64,000 nucleotides of DNA from positions 34,561,707 through 34,625,706 of the forward strand of contig NC_079202.1 of NCBI RefSeq assembly GCF_026745355.1, in the 5' to 3' direction. Every line of letters starts with the position of its first letter. The first letter of the stretch is position 1. Both the position numbers and the translations under genes were made by a program. This stretch comes from Beta vulgaris subsp. vulgaris (taxonomy: Eukaryota > Streptophyta > Magnoliopsida > Caryophyllales > Amaranthaceae). The notes under the pieces were generated by a model, which was not told the origin of the DNA, searched no databases, and saw only the letters and a list, made by a program, of their open reading frames with translations. Shown here piece by piece: positions 10,270-21,400 of the stretch.

Positions 10270-11808
10270 ACAGTTTTTTTCACCATATATCCGACAAATT
10301 TTTTTTGCATCATATACTCCCGCAAGTTTCAAAATTCACTATATACTCCCAACTTTCTGAAAAATCCATAGAATATCCCTGATAACTAACGAACGTTAAC
10401 TTCGTTAGTAATTAAACTCTAATTGACCTCATTAACCTTTTTTCTCTCTCCTTTCTCTCCACCCAACCCCCTCCATCACCCCACACTCTCTCTCCACCAA
10501 ACACCCTGCCATTATTAGCCATTACACCACCTCCATCACCCCACTCTCTCCGCCCAACCCCCTCCACCTCTGGCCACCAACTCCAAACCCCCCTCTCCAT
10601 CTTTGACCGTGACGTCGACGACCACCACTTCTCACCTGCACCCCTGTCCTCCCTTATTTTCTCACTTCTCTTAGCCCTCTCCACCACCATGCAACCCAAC
10701 TACCCACCATGAACCACAAATCTGAATTTTTCCAATTTTTTTTTTTATTGAATAAGGGTCTGTTCTATTCGGCATAAAACAACTGAAGTGAACTGAACTG
10801 AATTGAACTGAACTGAACTGAACTGAACTGAATTGAATTGAACTGAACTGAACTGAAATGAATAGTGATGTGTGAGAGTAAAAGTATTGTCAAGAGGTGA
10901 ACTGAACTGATCTGAACTGAATTGAATTGAATTGAACTGAACTGAAAATAAGTTGGGGAGAACAGACCCTAAATTGACTAGCAGCTCAAGACTGCTAGTC
11001 AATTCCAAAACACATGACTCATGGTAAACACACATATCCAGCTAACACACTCACCCACGACCACTATTCACGCACACCAGCCAGTAGGTTTAATCAGGGT
11101 CGCCGGCCAGAATCCAGCACTCGCCGTCGAGGCTCCGGCTCAACCGTTACAAACCGTCGGCTAACCAGCCTCCGCTATGACAAGCCGGTAGGAGAAAAGC
11201 ACCAGCGCCCTAGCAGCCACACACTTTGCAAGTGTCATACTGGTTCGAGGGACTCCGACGAGCATCATTCGTTGCCACCACCTTCCGTCGTCCTACAACC
11301 TTACATCGTCTGAGGAGGGGAAGGAGATGTGTGAGGGAAGAGAGAGAGAGAGGCGCGGTTGAGGCAAAGAGAACACGGAGAAAGGAAGCCGCATGAAAGA
11401 GAAGAGAGTTTATGGGGATTTTGGGAAACCATTGTTATAATAGGTGAGAGAAAGTGTAGGGGAGGAGAAGGGTGTTAGATGGTGGTTGTGGGAAGGGGAG
11501 GGTGGTGGGATGATGGCTTCTTTGGTTGTGTTAATCGTGGAGTAGAGAGAGGGGAAATGCGTTAAGTGGGTTGAGGGAAAGAAGAGGAAAGAAGAGGAAA
11601 GAAGAGAGATTAATTAGGATAGGGTTAAGGATTAGAATGTTAATGAGGTGAATTAGGCTTAACGACTAATGGAGTTAACGTCTGTTAGATAATAAAGGTG
11701 TTCCGTGCATTCTTTTTTTTTCCGGAAAGGGGGTGTGTCGTGAATTTTGAAACTTGCAGGGGTATATGGTGTAAAAAAATTTGTCGGGGTATATGGTGAA
11801 AAAATTGT
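10270..11808. mobile_element. Long-inverted-repeat (foldback-like) element, 1.54 kb
   Basis: The first ~165 bp (10270-10435) reappear inverted at about 11640-11808. Matching words include CACCATATA, CGACAAATTTTTTT, GCAAGTTTCAAAATTCAC, CGTTAACT and CTCATTAA. The ends are ACAGTTTTTTTCACC and GGTGAAAAAATTGT, flanked by TAA at 10267-10269 and 11809-11811. The interior has a C-rich stretch (10440-10720), a nested MITE (10756-10969) and a G/A-rich stretch (11300-11600), with no transposase. A 3-bp TAA duplication would suit PIF/Harbinger, but arms this long also suit Mutator-like or foldback elements, so I leave the superfamily open. Confidence 0.65.
10756..10969. mobile_element. Tourist-type (PIF/Harbinger) MITE, 214 bp, TSD TAA, nested in the foldback element
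   Basis: It starts GGGTCTGTTCTATTCGGC and ends GGGGAGAACAGACCC, an inverted pair, flanked by TAA at 10753-10755 and 10970-10972. The interior is almost entirely the pentamer TGAAC and variants, arranged around a short unique centre (near 10860-10905). Confidence 0.85.
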
Positions 11809-13079
11809 TAATACAGACTGGGGATAGAGTACCTAAACGATTAACACGAAATTGAGTTTTACTAGCTCTTATAAACCATATAAAGTTAAAACAAGTAAAA
11901 CTACTAAGGAATTGTTTGCTATGTAGACCTTTGTTGTTCAATGGTTGAGTCATAACATTGCTGGATGTGGTTGACAATCGCACGTACATAATTTGTAAGT
12001 CCTTTGACAGATTTGGAAGAGCAAGGGCGTGAAAATCAACTTCTTGTGCTGACGTCACCGAGATGGCTTCTTTATAAAGAAAGATTCATGAGAAGAAATT
12101 GCAAGCACTTGCAGAAAAACATAGATGGTGATGATTAGGTTGCTTTGAGCTTGCTAAATTTGATTATGTTCATAAACGTCATTATGTTATTTTAGTATGT
12201 TATAGCTATGTTTCGGTTAAGAGTATTTTTATTTCATGAACTTAAATTATTTATTAACATTAATAATTATTAGTTATTTTCTTTATCAATATTAAGTGTA
12301 ATAAATATTAGTAATATTAATTATAATAATAATCGAAATAATAATGGTGCATCGATTTCAGATTCAGTGAGCTGTCATCTAAAAGTTCATATCAGTGCAT
12401 GACTTGTTACCTTATATCCAACTTTTCAGTAGTTTGTCACATATCACTGCATTTTTTAAATTATTGTACCAAAGATTAGTGTGTTATGTAGTGCTGAACT
12501 CGTAAAATACTACTATCCTTAACAGTATGTTCTTCAATAGGAGACTTGTGCAACAATACCCGGACTCAAATAACCCAAACCCGAGCTCTGCTACCAGACT
12601 TGCAAAAAGGGACCCATCTTGGAGGTTTGGGTGGTATTTTCCCCTATGAAACTTAAGTCAGGTATCAGGAGTAGAAGAGGAAACTTTTAGAGAGAGAAAG
12701 TAGAGAGAGAGAGAATTATGACAGAGTAACAATTCACTGCCCTGAAAAACGTATCTTTCCCCTGATTTCAAGGACTATTCATAAAGTCTGAAATAATTGT
12801 TGTACCCTGAGGTCACCCTAATTTGGGAGCACTTGATTGACTAAGCAATGAAATCATGATATGTGGCAAGCATTTATTGGAGAGTACACATCATCCAACT
12901 TTATGCAAATGCCCTTTTGGGATGCTGGGCCTAAGTACAAACTAAGCCAAAAAGATGGGCTAGTACAATTCCTAATATGAGAATTGTACTTTCAGCCATC
13001 TGCCTTTTGGACCCCGTACCTTTTGCAATAGGGAAGGGGCACGTGTACGGGCTAGATGAACCTACATGTTCTTTCTAGA
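11809..13079. other. Intergenic DNA without recognised features
   Basis: AT-rich sequence with scattered short frames and no family match. On the - strand around 11920-12060 there are short stretches that could be decayed coding sequence (for example FHALALPNLSKDLQ), but frame and splice sites are ambiguous. Confidence 0.5.
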
Positions 13080-13689
13080 GCCATTGATTTTTAGGCTACA
13101 ACATTACCCCTTAAAAGAGATTTTTTACCGTTTAGGCGCCGACGGTTAAAATTCTCTTTTAACTTAAGAGAACTGCTTTACCTTTTTCAAAAATGGAGAG
13201 GGCACCAATTTGCCGGTCTCAACAGGTCAACCCTCAAGGATTTTTTTGAATGCAATGGTTTATTTTCACCGGGAGGGGAGGTCATTTTTACCTCCCTATA
13301 AATATGAGGTTTTATCCTTTCTGAGTTCATTTCACACCTTGTGAGAATTTTTCTAGAGAGAGACTCTGCCAAATTTTTCACTCAACTTCTAGAGAAGGAA
13401 AGAGCATCCGTTCGAGATCTCGAAAACCTTCTACCTCCATTCGAGTAATCTTAACAGGTATCCCTTTCCTTCTATTTGTTCTCAATTTTTGCTTTTCTTT
13501 TCATTCTTTTAGAAAAATGGATTCTTCTTCTTCTTCGAACAACCCCGACCGCTTAAGAGTTGGCCTTAACACTAGAACATATAGCCTTCCATCTTCGACA
13601 CATTTTAGAGTCGGACCTATTCTGGCCGGACATGCATTTTATTTTTATGGACATGGACGACAAAGTCAGACAACCCAGTCTTTACCTGT
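13080..13689 (+). pseudogene. Left (5') remnant of the element interrupted by the solo LTR
   Basis: A TATA-like CTATAAATA at 13296-13304 precedes a leader with a possible intron (donor GTATCC near 13458) and an ATG at 13517 opening MDSSSSSNNPDRLRVGL. The frame runs directly into the LTR at 13690. After removing the LTR and one CCTGT, sequence continues at 44424, which leads into the gypsy-type-transposase gene at 44504-47551, so I read both flanks as one old element. I do not recognise the N-terminal protein. Confidence 0.45.
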
Positions 13690-14582
13690 TGATAAGTGCG
13701 TTTTTAACGCACTTTATGACCTCCTTTTGGTTTATTTTGGTCCTCCTTTTTCTCTTTTATTCCCTCTTTTCTCCTCATTTCCCTTTCTACTTCCTCACTT
13801 GATCATTGATTGATCATAGTGACTTTTTGCTAGATTTTCGATCTATTTGATCAAATTTCTAGTACATATGCTTCCACCATGTTCTCTCATGTTTTTATTG
13901 CAGGTATGACCCTCTTCGGGGCCGAGTAACGCGAGACATGGCTTAACGGGACGAGCTAGAGAATGCGAGAGAGCTTGAGGTGCGCTTGGAGACGCTCGCA
14001 CACAATGGTGTGCCCACACATACAAGTGGTTCGCCCGCACAAACAAGTGGTGCGCCCGCACCTACAAGTGGTGATCCCACACCTCAGCAGATTCAGAGAT
14101 ACAAAAAAACAGACGATAGTGGTGCGCCCGCACCATTTGACGAGAGCTGCTTATGTTGAGGCAGACGAGTTAGGTGCGCCCGTACCTCATCATGGTGCGC
14201 CCGCACCCATCGTTTACGGAAAATGAAGCTCGTGGCTTCATTAAACGAGATTTTTGGGGTTTTAGAAGAACTTACGCTTCTATTCGTGTTTTTAGAGAGT
14301 ATTTTATTAGGGTTCATACTAGAGACAAAACACTTGAGTTTGATTGAGAATTGAGATCATTAATCATAGTTTGTGATTCCGTTAACATTGAAGGTACTTT
14401 TCAATGAATTTAATTTGAAGTTTCAGTTTATATTTCATTCTCTTAGTGTTTGTTCTTGCTTTTAGTTTATTTTAGATCTTCATTCTAATATTCTTCTAAT
14501 TGTGATTTCTATTAGTTTGATTATCTTTTAATCATATTTAGCCTTAGATTAGTCATAGATTTTATGTTTAATTGCTTAGAAT
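13690..14582 (+). mobile_element. Solo LTR, left part (split by the CACTA element)
   Basis: The LTR starts TGATAAGTGCG at 13690 and ends ACTTCTTATCA at 44423. Its ends are inverted TGATAAG and CTTATCA, and the 5-bp duplication CCTGT is present at 13685-13689 and 44424-44428. No internal domain and no second LTR are present, so it is a solo LTR of about 1.57 kb once the CACTA is subtracted. About 13900-14210 contains repeats of a GC-rich palindromic word, GTGCGCCCGCAC. Confidence 0.8.
14008..14206. repeat. GC-rich palindromic word repeated in the solo LTR
   Basis: GTGCGCCCGCAC occurs exactly at 14050-14061, 14122-14133 and 14195-14206. Close variants occur at 14008 (GTGTGCCCACAC), near 14029, and at 14174-14185 (GTGCGCCCGTAC). 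Several are followed by CTACAAGTGG. The word can pair with itself as GTGCG/CGCAC. Confidence 0.8.
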
Positions 14583-14609
14583 GACTAGTAGAATAAAGGC
14601 TACTTGATG

Positions 14610-14800
14610 CGGTTAGAAAGTGCCCTATTGCTGCGGATTAAGGCGCGCAGCAATTAAGGGCGCAGCAATAGGTATTAATAATATTGCTGCGGTTTTAAAG
14701 ACCAAACCGCAGCAATATTAAAAATTGTGGTGATATAATGTGGCCCTGACAGGTAATATTACTGCGGTTCTGGGCCAGAAACCGCAGCAATATTACCTTT
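14610..14800. repeat. CACTA left subterminal repeats
   Basis: At least seven copies of ATTGCTGCGGTT or its complement AACCGCAGCAAT (some diverged) lie in about 190 bp, several as head-to-head pairs around short loops (for example 14688-14724). In En/Spm elements such motifs are the binding sites of TNPA; that role is inferred here. Confidence 0.85.
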
Positions 14801-15170
14801 TTTTAAAATTTTTTTTTTGTTATATATTTGTGAAGAGGAAGCTATATATGCAACCTTGATGAAGCTATGCAGCAATATGCTAATAAATTTTCTGCATAAA
14901 TTTCGGCAGAGCTCCGTTTGTAAATTGGATAAACCCATAATAGGGACTTAATTAACCTGTACAACAACCAATAACATCTCCGAATCCACCATCCAAGCAA
15001 ATCCAAAATCCATCAAACAACCACCATGATCTCCAACATACATCATCCAATATTCAAGCCAACAAACCAACATCATATTCAACCCAACCAACATCATAAA
15101 TACAATTCCATAATAATCCAACAAAAATATTTAGTGCAGTCCAACATATATATATCATGATAATCCATCA
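14801..15170. other. CACTA 3' non-coding region
   Basis: AT- and CA-rich sequence between the subterminal repeats and the end of the Ulp1-like reading frame. It must hold the 3' UTR of the TNPA/Ulp1 gene; no other feature seen. Confidence 0.55.
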
Positions 15171-16560
15171 CTACAAAGTTGGTTGTACAAGTTGCAATAA
15201 TGTATATGTTCGTCTAAAGTTAGAACAAAAAAAAAGCATATTAACATAAACTAATCTTGCCCACTTATTCTTCACCTCATTGATTTGATCCTCCGTATAA
15301 GGATCTTTGGTAAAGGTTTGAGCAACCTGAAAATAATTTACCAAAGTTAGCATCAAATAGTTAAAATATATTAAATATGAAATGAATAATTATATAAACT
15401 TACTTTGTCCATATCCAACGAACCAAAATATGAAGCGAGTACGTCAAAAATGTACCGCATCACAAAATAACCGCACTCCGTGCCTTCTTGTTGTTGCAGA
15501 CACTTTATCAAAAGTTATAAGAAAATGAGAAAAATTACCGTATAATGAGAATAAAGTAAGCTTTAAATTGAATCAAGCAATTCGATCAATACATACCTCT
15601 AACATATTTCCACAAAAGCTTCTCTCGACGAACTCTGTGGCCGCTCATCCGAAACCTCCTAAAAGCACTAGATAACACAACATTGTTTGATTTAGTCCTT
15701 AATTGTGGAATGTTACCATCTCAATTCATATAAAGTATATCAAACATATATCAACTTACGCTATCATAGGCAATTTAAGCTTTAACTTCCGCTGTTTGTG
15801 ATAGCTGGCAGAATCGAAGATATAAACTATCCCATGCAAGGGACATATGACAAGGAGCATCCAATGTTGGCTATTGAAAGATTAAACAACAATAATTACT
15901 TGAAAATTCACATATCATGCAACAATAAATATTTGTAGATATTAAGAAAGAATATTACTCTTGAAAGATTGGCGCGAACATGATACTAGCATTTACATCG
16001 ATGCATCCAACCATAGCATGCAGAATGTACTTCGTTACCTCCTCCGATGATGAATGCGACTCCATAACGGTGCTTTGCGGACACATCCAACAAACACGTC
16101 CATAGAATCCCCAAATCCATCCAAGTCCGACTGCGTAGCCCTAAAAATTGGCAAAAGTAAACTATATGTGAAAAATACAACTACCATATAATTAAATGTT
16201 AAAAAAAAGCATAACTTTGATTATTGTTACCTCATGTACACTTGGATAATAGAAATAATAATCATTTCTCCTCTCAAAAACTGACCAATATCCTCCTTGG
16301 TCACAAAAGCGGTGCCATCATCTGTCAAATAATGGAACAAGGATCTCGGCAAGGTAACACCAACAACATCATCGTCTGCGACGGCAAGGGCAAGCGTATC
16401 TGCTAACTCCCTGCATTCCTCAGTAAGGGAGTCCAAGAACGATCGATCGTCGATAAATGGACTAAACTGAGAAGCCGAACCAGCTGATGAATGCAACTGG
16501 CTAGAAGATCTAACAGCCTCCCCCGAAATCCCTTTTGTTTTTTTTAGGTGTCGGTGTAAC
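15171..16560 (-). pseudogene. Ulp1-like (peptidase C48) cysteine protease domain of the CACTA gene
   Basis: The catalytic histidine lies in QHWMLLVICPLHG, the aspartate in VYIFDSASYH (exon 15870-15760), and the glutamine and cysteine in QQQEGTECGYFVMRYIFD (exon 15502-15404). The His-Asp-Gln-Cys order and spacing match SUMO/NEDD8-type proteases. Upstream exons read LPRSLFHYLTDDGTAF, IIQVYM and YILHAMVGCID, typical of the Ulp1-like proteins carried by plant transposons. In exon 16140-15959 the frame giving FAPIFQDQHW is certain at the 3' end, but the 5' half may be in another frame. All four catalytic positions are intact although the reading frame is broken elsewhere. Confidence 0.82.
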
Positions 16561-17071
16561 CTAATAATTATTTTTCATAACGGGCATAAGATTATGAAAA
16601 TTTTAAATTGAAAGCTATTATATTTACAAAATTGGAGGCCTATATGAACAATTACCTCATCACTTAACATTTGTGCTAAATTTTTTGGCCATTGCACCCA
16701 AGTACCCAAAGCAGTAGCTGTAGTGTCGATCTCATATGCAGGACGGGAACAGGTAGTGGCAAATGACCATATTTCTCTATAATTCGATGAATTTTCACTT
16801 TCAGGTGATCATTTCATCATTCTAGACCCATGAACTGTAGTGGTCTCATCAAAAGCATAAGAATATGCATCTGCCACTAGACAAGTCTCTCCACTAGTTG
16901 GATCTACCAAATACAATCGACATGGAACCTCGTCCTAACAGCAAACACGTAATATTGATATTATTTGAATAAAACACACCATGTAAATATGATAATTATT
17001 TGTATAAAGGACATGTATATAAGATAATTTTTTGTATAAAGCACATGTTTATATATAATAATTATATGTAC

Positions 17072-17780
17072 CTTCAGCTGAGGAGAATGAGAATGAGTGT
17101 CTGATCCAGATAATGGAGTACGTAGCTGAGTGGGCTGTGAAGCAGCTACCTCAGGAGATGGCCCAGGAGGTGGCCCAAGAGGTGGCCCAAGAGGTGGCCC
17201 AGGAGATGGCCCAAGATATGGCCCAGGAGATGGCCCAGGAGGTGGCCCAAGAGGTGGCTCAGGAGATGGCCCAAGATATGGCCCAGGAGATGGCCCAAGA
17301 GGTGGCCCAGGAGATGGCCCAGAATATGGCCCAGCAAATGGTGCAGCAGATGGTGGAATAGGAGGCTGAGTCGGCTGTGTAGGAGATGGCACAGCAAATG
17401 GTGAAGGGAAAAAATGATACAGCCCAGGTGACTGAGTAGGTGGCTGTACATGAGAAGGAGATGGCCTACCAGATGGTGAAGAATATGGCCTGGTAGATGG
17501 ATGTGAAGGTAAAATCATCACATTCTGCATATATGTGGCAATGTCCTTCCTCCACCTTTCACTTATTTTCTGTATGAGTGCCTCCTCTTGTTCCTTCATC
17601 GATCTCCTATAGTGCGTACGAGGTACGTGCCCAAAAGCCTTGGTATAGCTAACATTAACGCCCCCAAAACCATAACAGCGACCCGAATGATCTGGCTTCT
17701 CTCCAAGAGCCATAAAAAGGGCGTCTCTGTTACGAACCGGAATGAAACTCACCCTTGGCTTGCTTCTCCTTGTACTCCAA
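17072..17780 (-). pseudogene. TNPA-like gene, exon with Pro/Gly-rich linker
   Basis: The start (SFIPVRNRDALFMALG, GGVNVSYTKAFGH) is the C-terminal end of the Ptta domain. It is followed by an EEALIQKISERWRKD helix and a long Pro-rich linker. The linker includes about 190 bp of 12-bp repeat (see 17155-17345). The donor GTACAT starts at 17071. Other apparent frames on both strands here only reflect the repeat. Confidence 0.75.
17155..17345. repeat. 12-bp coding minisatellite
   Basis: About 16 units related to GGCCCAGGAGAT and GGCCCAAGAGGT. On the - strand they encode the repeating GPSPGPPL/GPSPGPYL linker. Period and multiple of three keep the frame open, so copy number can vary without damage. 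Confidence 0.9.
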
Positions 17781-17874
17781 CTGCCCAAAAAGCAAGTTAA
17801 CAGTAATAATGTAGTTTAATAAATGAAAAAATATTCATGTCAAACTAAAAGTTAATTATAATGATATTACATAC

Positions 17875-18460
17875 GTATTTGTCAGCTGCTTTCTTTGTTT
17901 CCTCATCTGGAATGAATCTCTGTTTAGTAACAGGATCTTTCTTATGCATCGCGCACCACCAATCATCACCTCGATTAAACTGGAGGACATCGAGGAGGAT
18001 GGTGTATTAGAAGACGATCCAGAATCAAAACTAGGTGGACCGAATTTCTCCTGCCTCCACAACTCTCTAGCATCTCCATAACTCCTCTGACCTAAGTGGT
18101 GATGATGTGTGTTCTTCTTTGCGCTCTCAAACGCCTTTTCTCGCTTTTTGTGCAAAATAAAAAAACACATTAAATTAGTATAATATTATTTAAATCAATA
18201 AAACCAAGTTAATAATTAGAATATAAACTTACTATAGCATGATCTGACATCATCTTTTCTTTGAAAGTGGCCCAATCCTCCTTCTTGATGTGCTTGTATA
18301 CGTTTGGCGGACTATCACCTAACTTCTCTTTCTTTGGTCTAACTCTCGTCATTGTTATCCAACCAGATACCAATTTGCTCTTAAAATCCCTCCATCTAAC
18401 GTTCACAGCAGACAAGTAGAGCTTCTTGTATCGAACCTCATTGCGAATGTGAAACACGTT
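17875..18460 (-). pseudogene. TNPA-like gene, Ptta-domain exons left of the giant intron
   Basis: Exon 18460-18233 encodes NVFHIRNEVRYKKLYLSAV, VRWRDFKSKLV and SPPNVYKHIKKEDWATFKEK, the core of the Ptta/En-Spm plant transposase family. Exon 18143-17875 encodes REKAFESAKKN, SYGDARELWRQEKFG, then after a frameshift near 17990 FNRGDDWWCAMHKKDPVTKQ. The acceptor of the first exon is GAAAAACAG, whose AG pairs with + bases 18461-18462. Confidence 0.8.
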
Positions 18461-21400
18461 CTGTTTTTCAAAATAGGCTAAAATGACTAATTTTGGTTCC
18501 AACTAGTCTATATATTGTGTTACCAATCAAATCTACTTATAAATACATGAAACTAAGTATATAAGATATGTTAGAGTTGTTTACAACTTAAACTAACATG
18601 AAACAAGTCATTTTCATTCATTTTGGAAGAAAAAGGCCCGAAATAGCCTAAAAGGGCTAATTTTGGTTCCTAACTTGTCTATATGTTGTATTAGCAATCA
18701 AATATACCTATAAATACATCAAAAAAAGTATATATGATATGTTAGAGTGTTTACAACTTAAACTAGCATGAAACAAGTCATTTCATTCATTTGGAAGAAA
18801 AGGCCCGAAATGGCCTAAAAGGGCTAATTTTGGTTCCAACTAGTCTATATGTTGTCTTAGCAATAAAATCTACCTATAAATACATCAAACTAAGTATATA
18901 TGATATGTTAGAGTTGTTTACAACTTAAACTAGCATGAAACAAGTGATTTTCATTCATTTGGGAAGAAAAAGGCCGAAATGGCCTAAAAGGGCTAATTTT
19001 GGTTCCAACTTAGTCTATATGTTGTATTAGCCAATCAAATCTACCTATAATACATCAACTAAGTATATATGATATGTTAGAGGTGTTTACAACTTAAACT
19101 AGCATGAAACAATCAATTTCATTCATTTGGGAAGAAAAAGCCCGAAAATGGCCTAAAAGGGCTAATTTTGGTTCCAACTAGTCTATATGTTGTATTAGAT
19201 ATCAAATCTACCTATAAATACATCAAACTAAGTATACATGATATGTTAGAGTTATTTACAACATAAACTAGCATGAAACAAGTCATTTCATTCATTTGGA
19301 AGAAAAAGGTCCCGAAATGGCCTAAAAGGGCTAATTTTGGTTCCAACTGTCTATATGTTGTATTCAATAAATCTACCATAAATACATCAAACTAAGTATA
19401 TATGATATGTTAGAGTGTTTACAACTTAAACTAGCATGAACAAGTCATTTTCATTCATTTGGGAAGAAAAGTCCGAAATGGCCTAAAAGGCTAATTTTGG
19501 TTCCAACTTGTCTATATGTTGTATTAGCAATCAAATCTACCATAAATACATCAAATAAGATATATGATATGTTAGAGTTGTTTACAACTTAAACTAGCAT
19601 GAAACAAGTCATTTCATTCATTTGGGAAGAAAAAGGCCCGAAATGCGCTAAAGGGCTAATTTTGGTTCCAACTAGTCTATATGTTGTATTAGCAATCAAA
19701 TAACCTATAAATACATCAAACTAAGTATAATTGATATGTTAGAGTTTTTACAACTTAAACTAGCATGAAACAAGTCATTTCATTCATTTGGGAAGAAAAT
19801 CTGAAATGGCCTAAAAGGGCTAATTTTGGTTCACAACTTGTCTATATGTTGTATTAGCAATCAAATCTACCTATAAAAACATCAAACAAAGTATATATAA
19901 TATGTTTGAGTTGTTTATAACTTAAACTAGCATGAAAGAAGTCATTTTCATTCATTTGGGAAGAAAAGGCCCGAAATGGCCTAAAAGGGCTAATTTTGGT
20001 TCCAACTAGTCTATATGTTGTATTAGCAATCAAATCTACCATAAATACATAACTGATATATATGATATGTTAGAGTTGTTTACAACTTAAACTAGCATGA
20101 AACAATCATATTCATTCATTTGGGAAAAAATGGCCCGAAATGGCCTAAAAGGCTAATTTTGGTTCCAACTGTCTATATTTGTATTACAATCAAATTACCA
20201 ATAAATACATAAACTAAGTATATATGATATGTTAGAGTGTTTACAACTTAAACTAGCATGAAACAATCTATTCATTCATTTGGGAAGAAAAAGTCCCGAA
20301 ATGGCCTAAAAGGCTAATTTTGGTTCCAACTTGTCTATATGTTGTATTACACAAATCTACCATAAATACATAAACTAAGTATATATGATATGTTAGAGTG
20401 TTTAAACTTAAACTAGCATGAAACAATCATTTCATTCATTTGGGAAGAAAAGGCCCGAAATGGCCTAAAAGGCTAATTTTGGTTCCAACTGTCTATATGT
20501 TGTATTACAATCAAATCTACCATAATAATACATAAACTAAGTATATATGATATGTTAGAGTTGTTTACAACTTAAACTAGCATGAAACAATCATTTCATT
20601 CATTTGGGAAGAAAAAGGCCCGAAATGGCCTAAAAGGGCTAATTTTGGTTCCAACTTGTCTATATGTTGTATTACAATAAATCTTACCAATAAATACATA
20701 AACTAAGTATATATGATATGTTAGAGTGTTTACAACTTAAACTAGCATGAAACAATCATTTCATTCATTTGGGAAGAAAAAGGCCCGAAATGGCCTAAAA
20801 GGGCTAATTTTGGTTCCAACTTGTCTATATGTTGTATTACAATCAAATCTACCATAAATACATAAACTAAGTATATATGATATGTTAGAGTGTTTACAAC
20901 TTAAACTAGCATGAAAATATTATTCATTGATTTGGGAAGAAAACGGCCCGAAATGGCCTCAAATAGCTAATTTTGGTTCCAACATGTCTATATGTTGTAT
21001 TAACAATCAAATCTACCATAAATACATAAATAAGTATATATGATATGTTAGAGTGTTTAACTTAAACTAGCATGAAACAGTTCATTTTCATTCATTTGGG
21101 AAGAAAAAGGCCCGAAATGCCTAAAAGGGTAATTTTGGTTCCAACTGTCTATATGTTGTATTACAATCAAATCTACCTAAAATACATAAACTAAGTATTA
21201 ATGATATGTTAGAGGTGTTTACAACTTAAACTAGCATGAAACAATCATTTCATTCATTTGGGAAGAAAAAGGCCCGAAATGGCCTAAAAGGGCTAATTTT
21301 GGTTCCAACTTGTCTATATGTTGTATTACAATCAAATCTACCTATAAATACATAAACTAAGTAATATGATATGTTAGAGGTGTTTACAACTTAAACTAGC

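Noticed and set aside
10412..10699. 95-codon Gly/Arg/Trp-rich - strand ORF
   Set aside because: It is the complement of a C-rich stretch inside the foldback element; compositional.
11675..12058. 127-codon - strand ORF as a gene
   Set aside because: It runs across the right border of the foldback element (11808), so about a third is transposon arm; the remainder is too short and ambiguous in frame.
13517..13813. 98-codon ORF MDSSSSSNN... as a complete gene
   Set aside because: The frame crosses the LTR border at 13690, so the last third is LTR sequence; only the first part belongs to the older element.
17113..17369. Long + strand and alternative - strand ORFs (MAQEVAQEVAQE..., GGGPRGGP..., LLGHLLGHL...)
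   Set aside because: They are frame shadows of the 12-bp minisatellite. The - strand Pro/Gly frame is the one continuous with the conserved Ptta exon.
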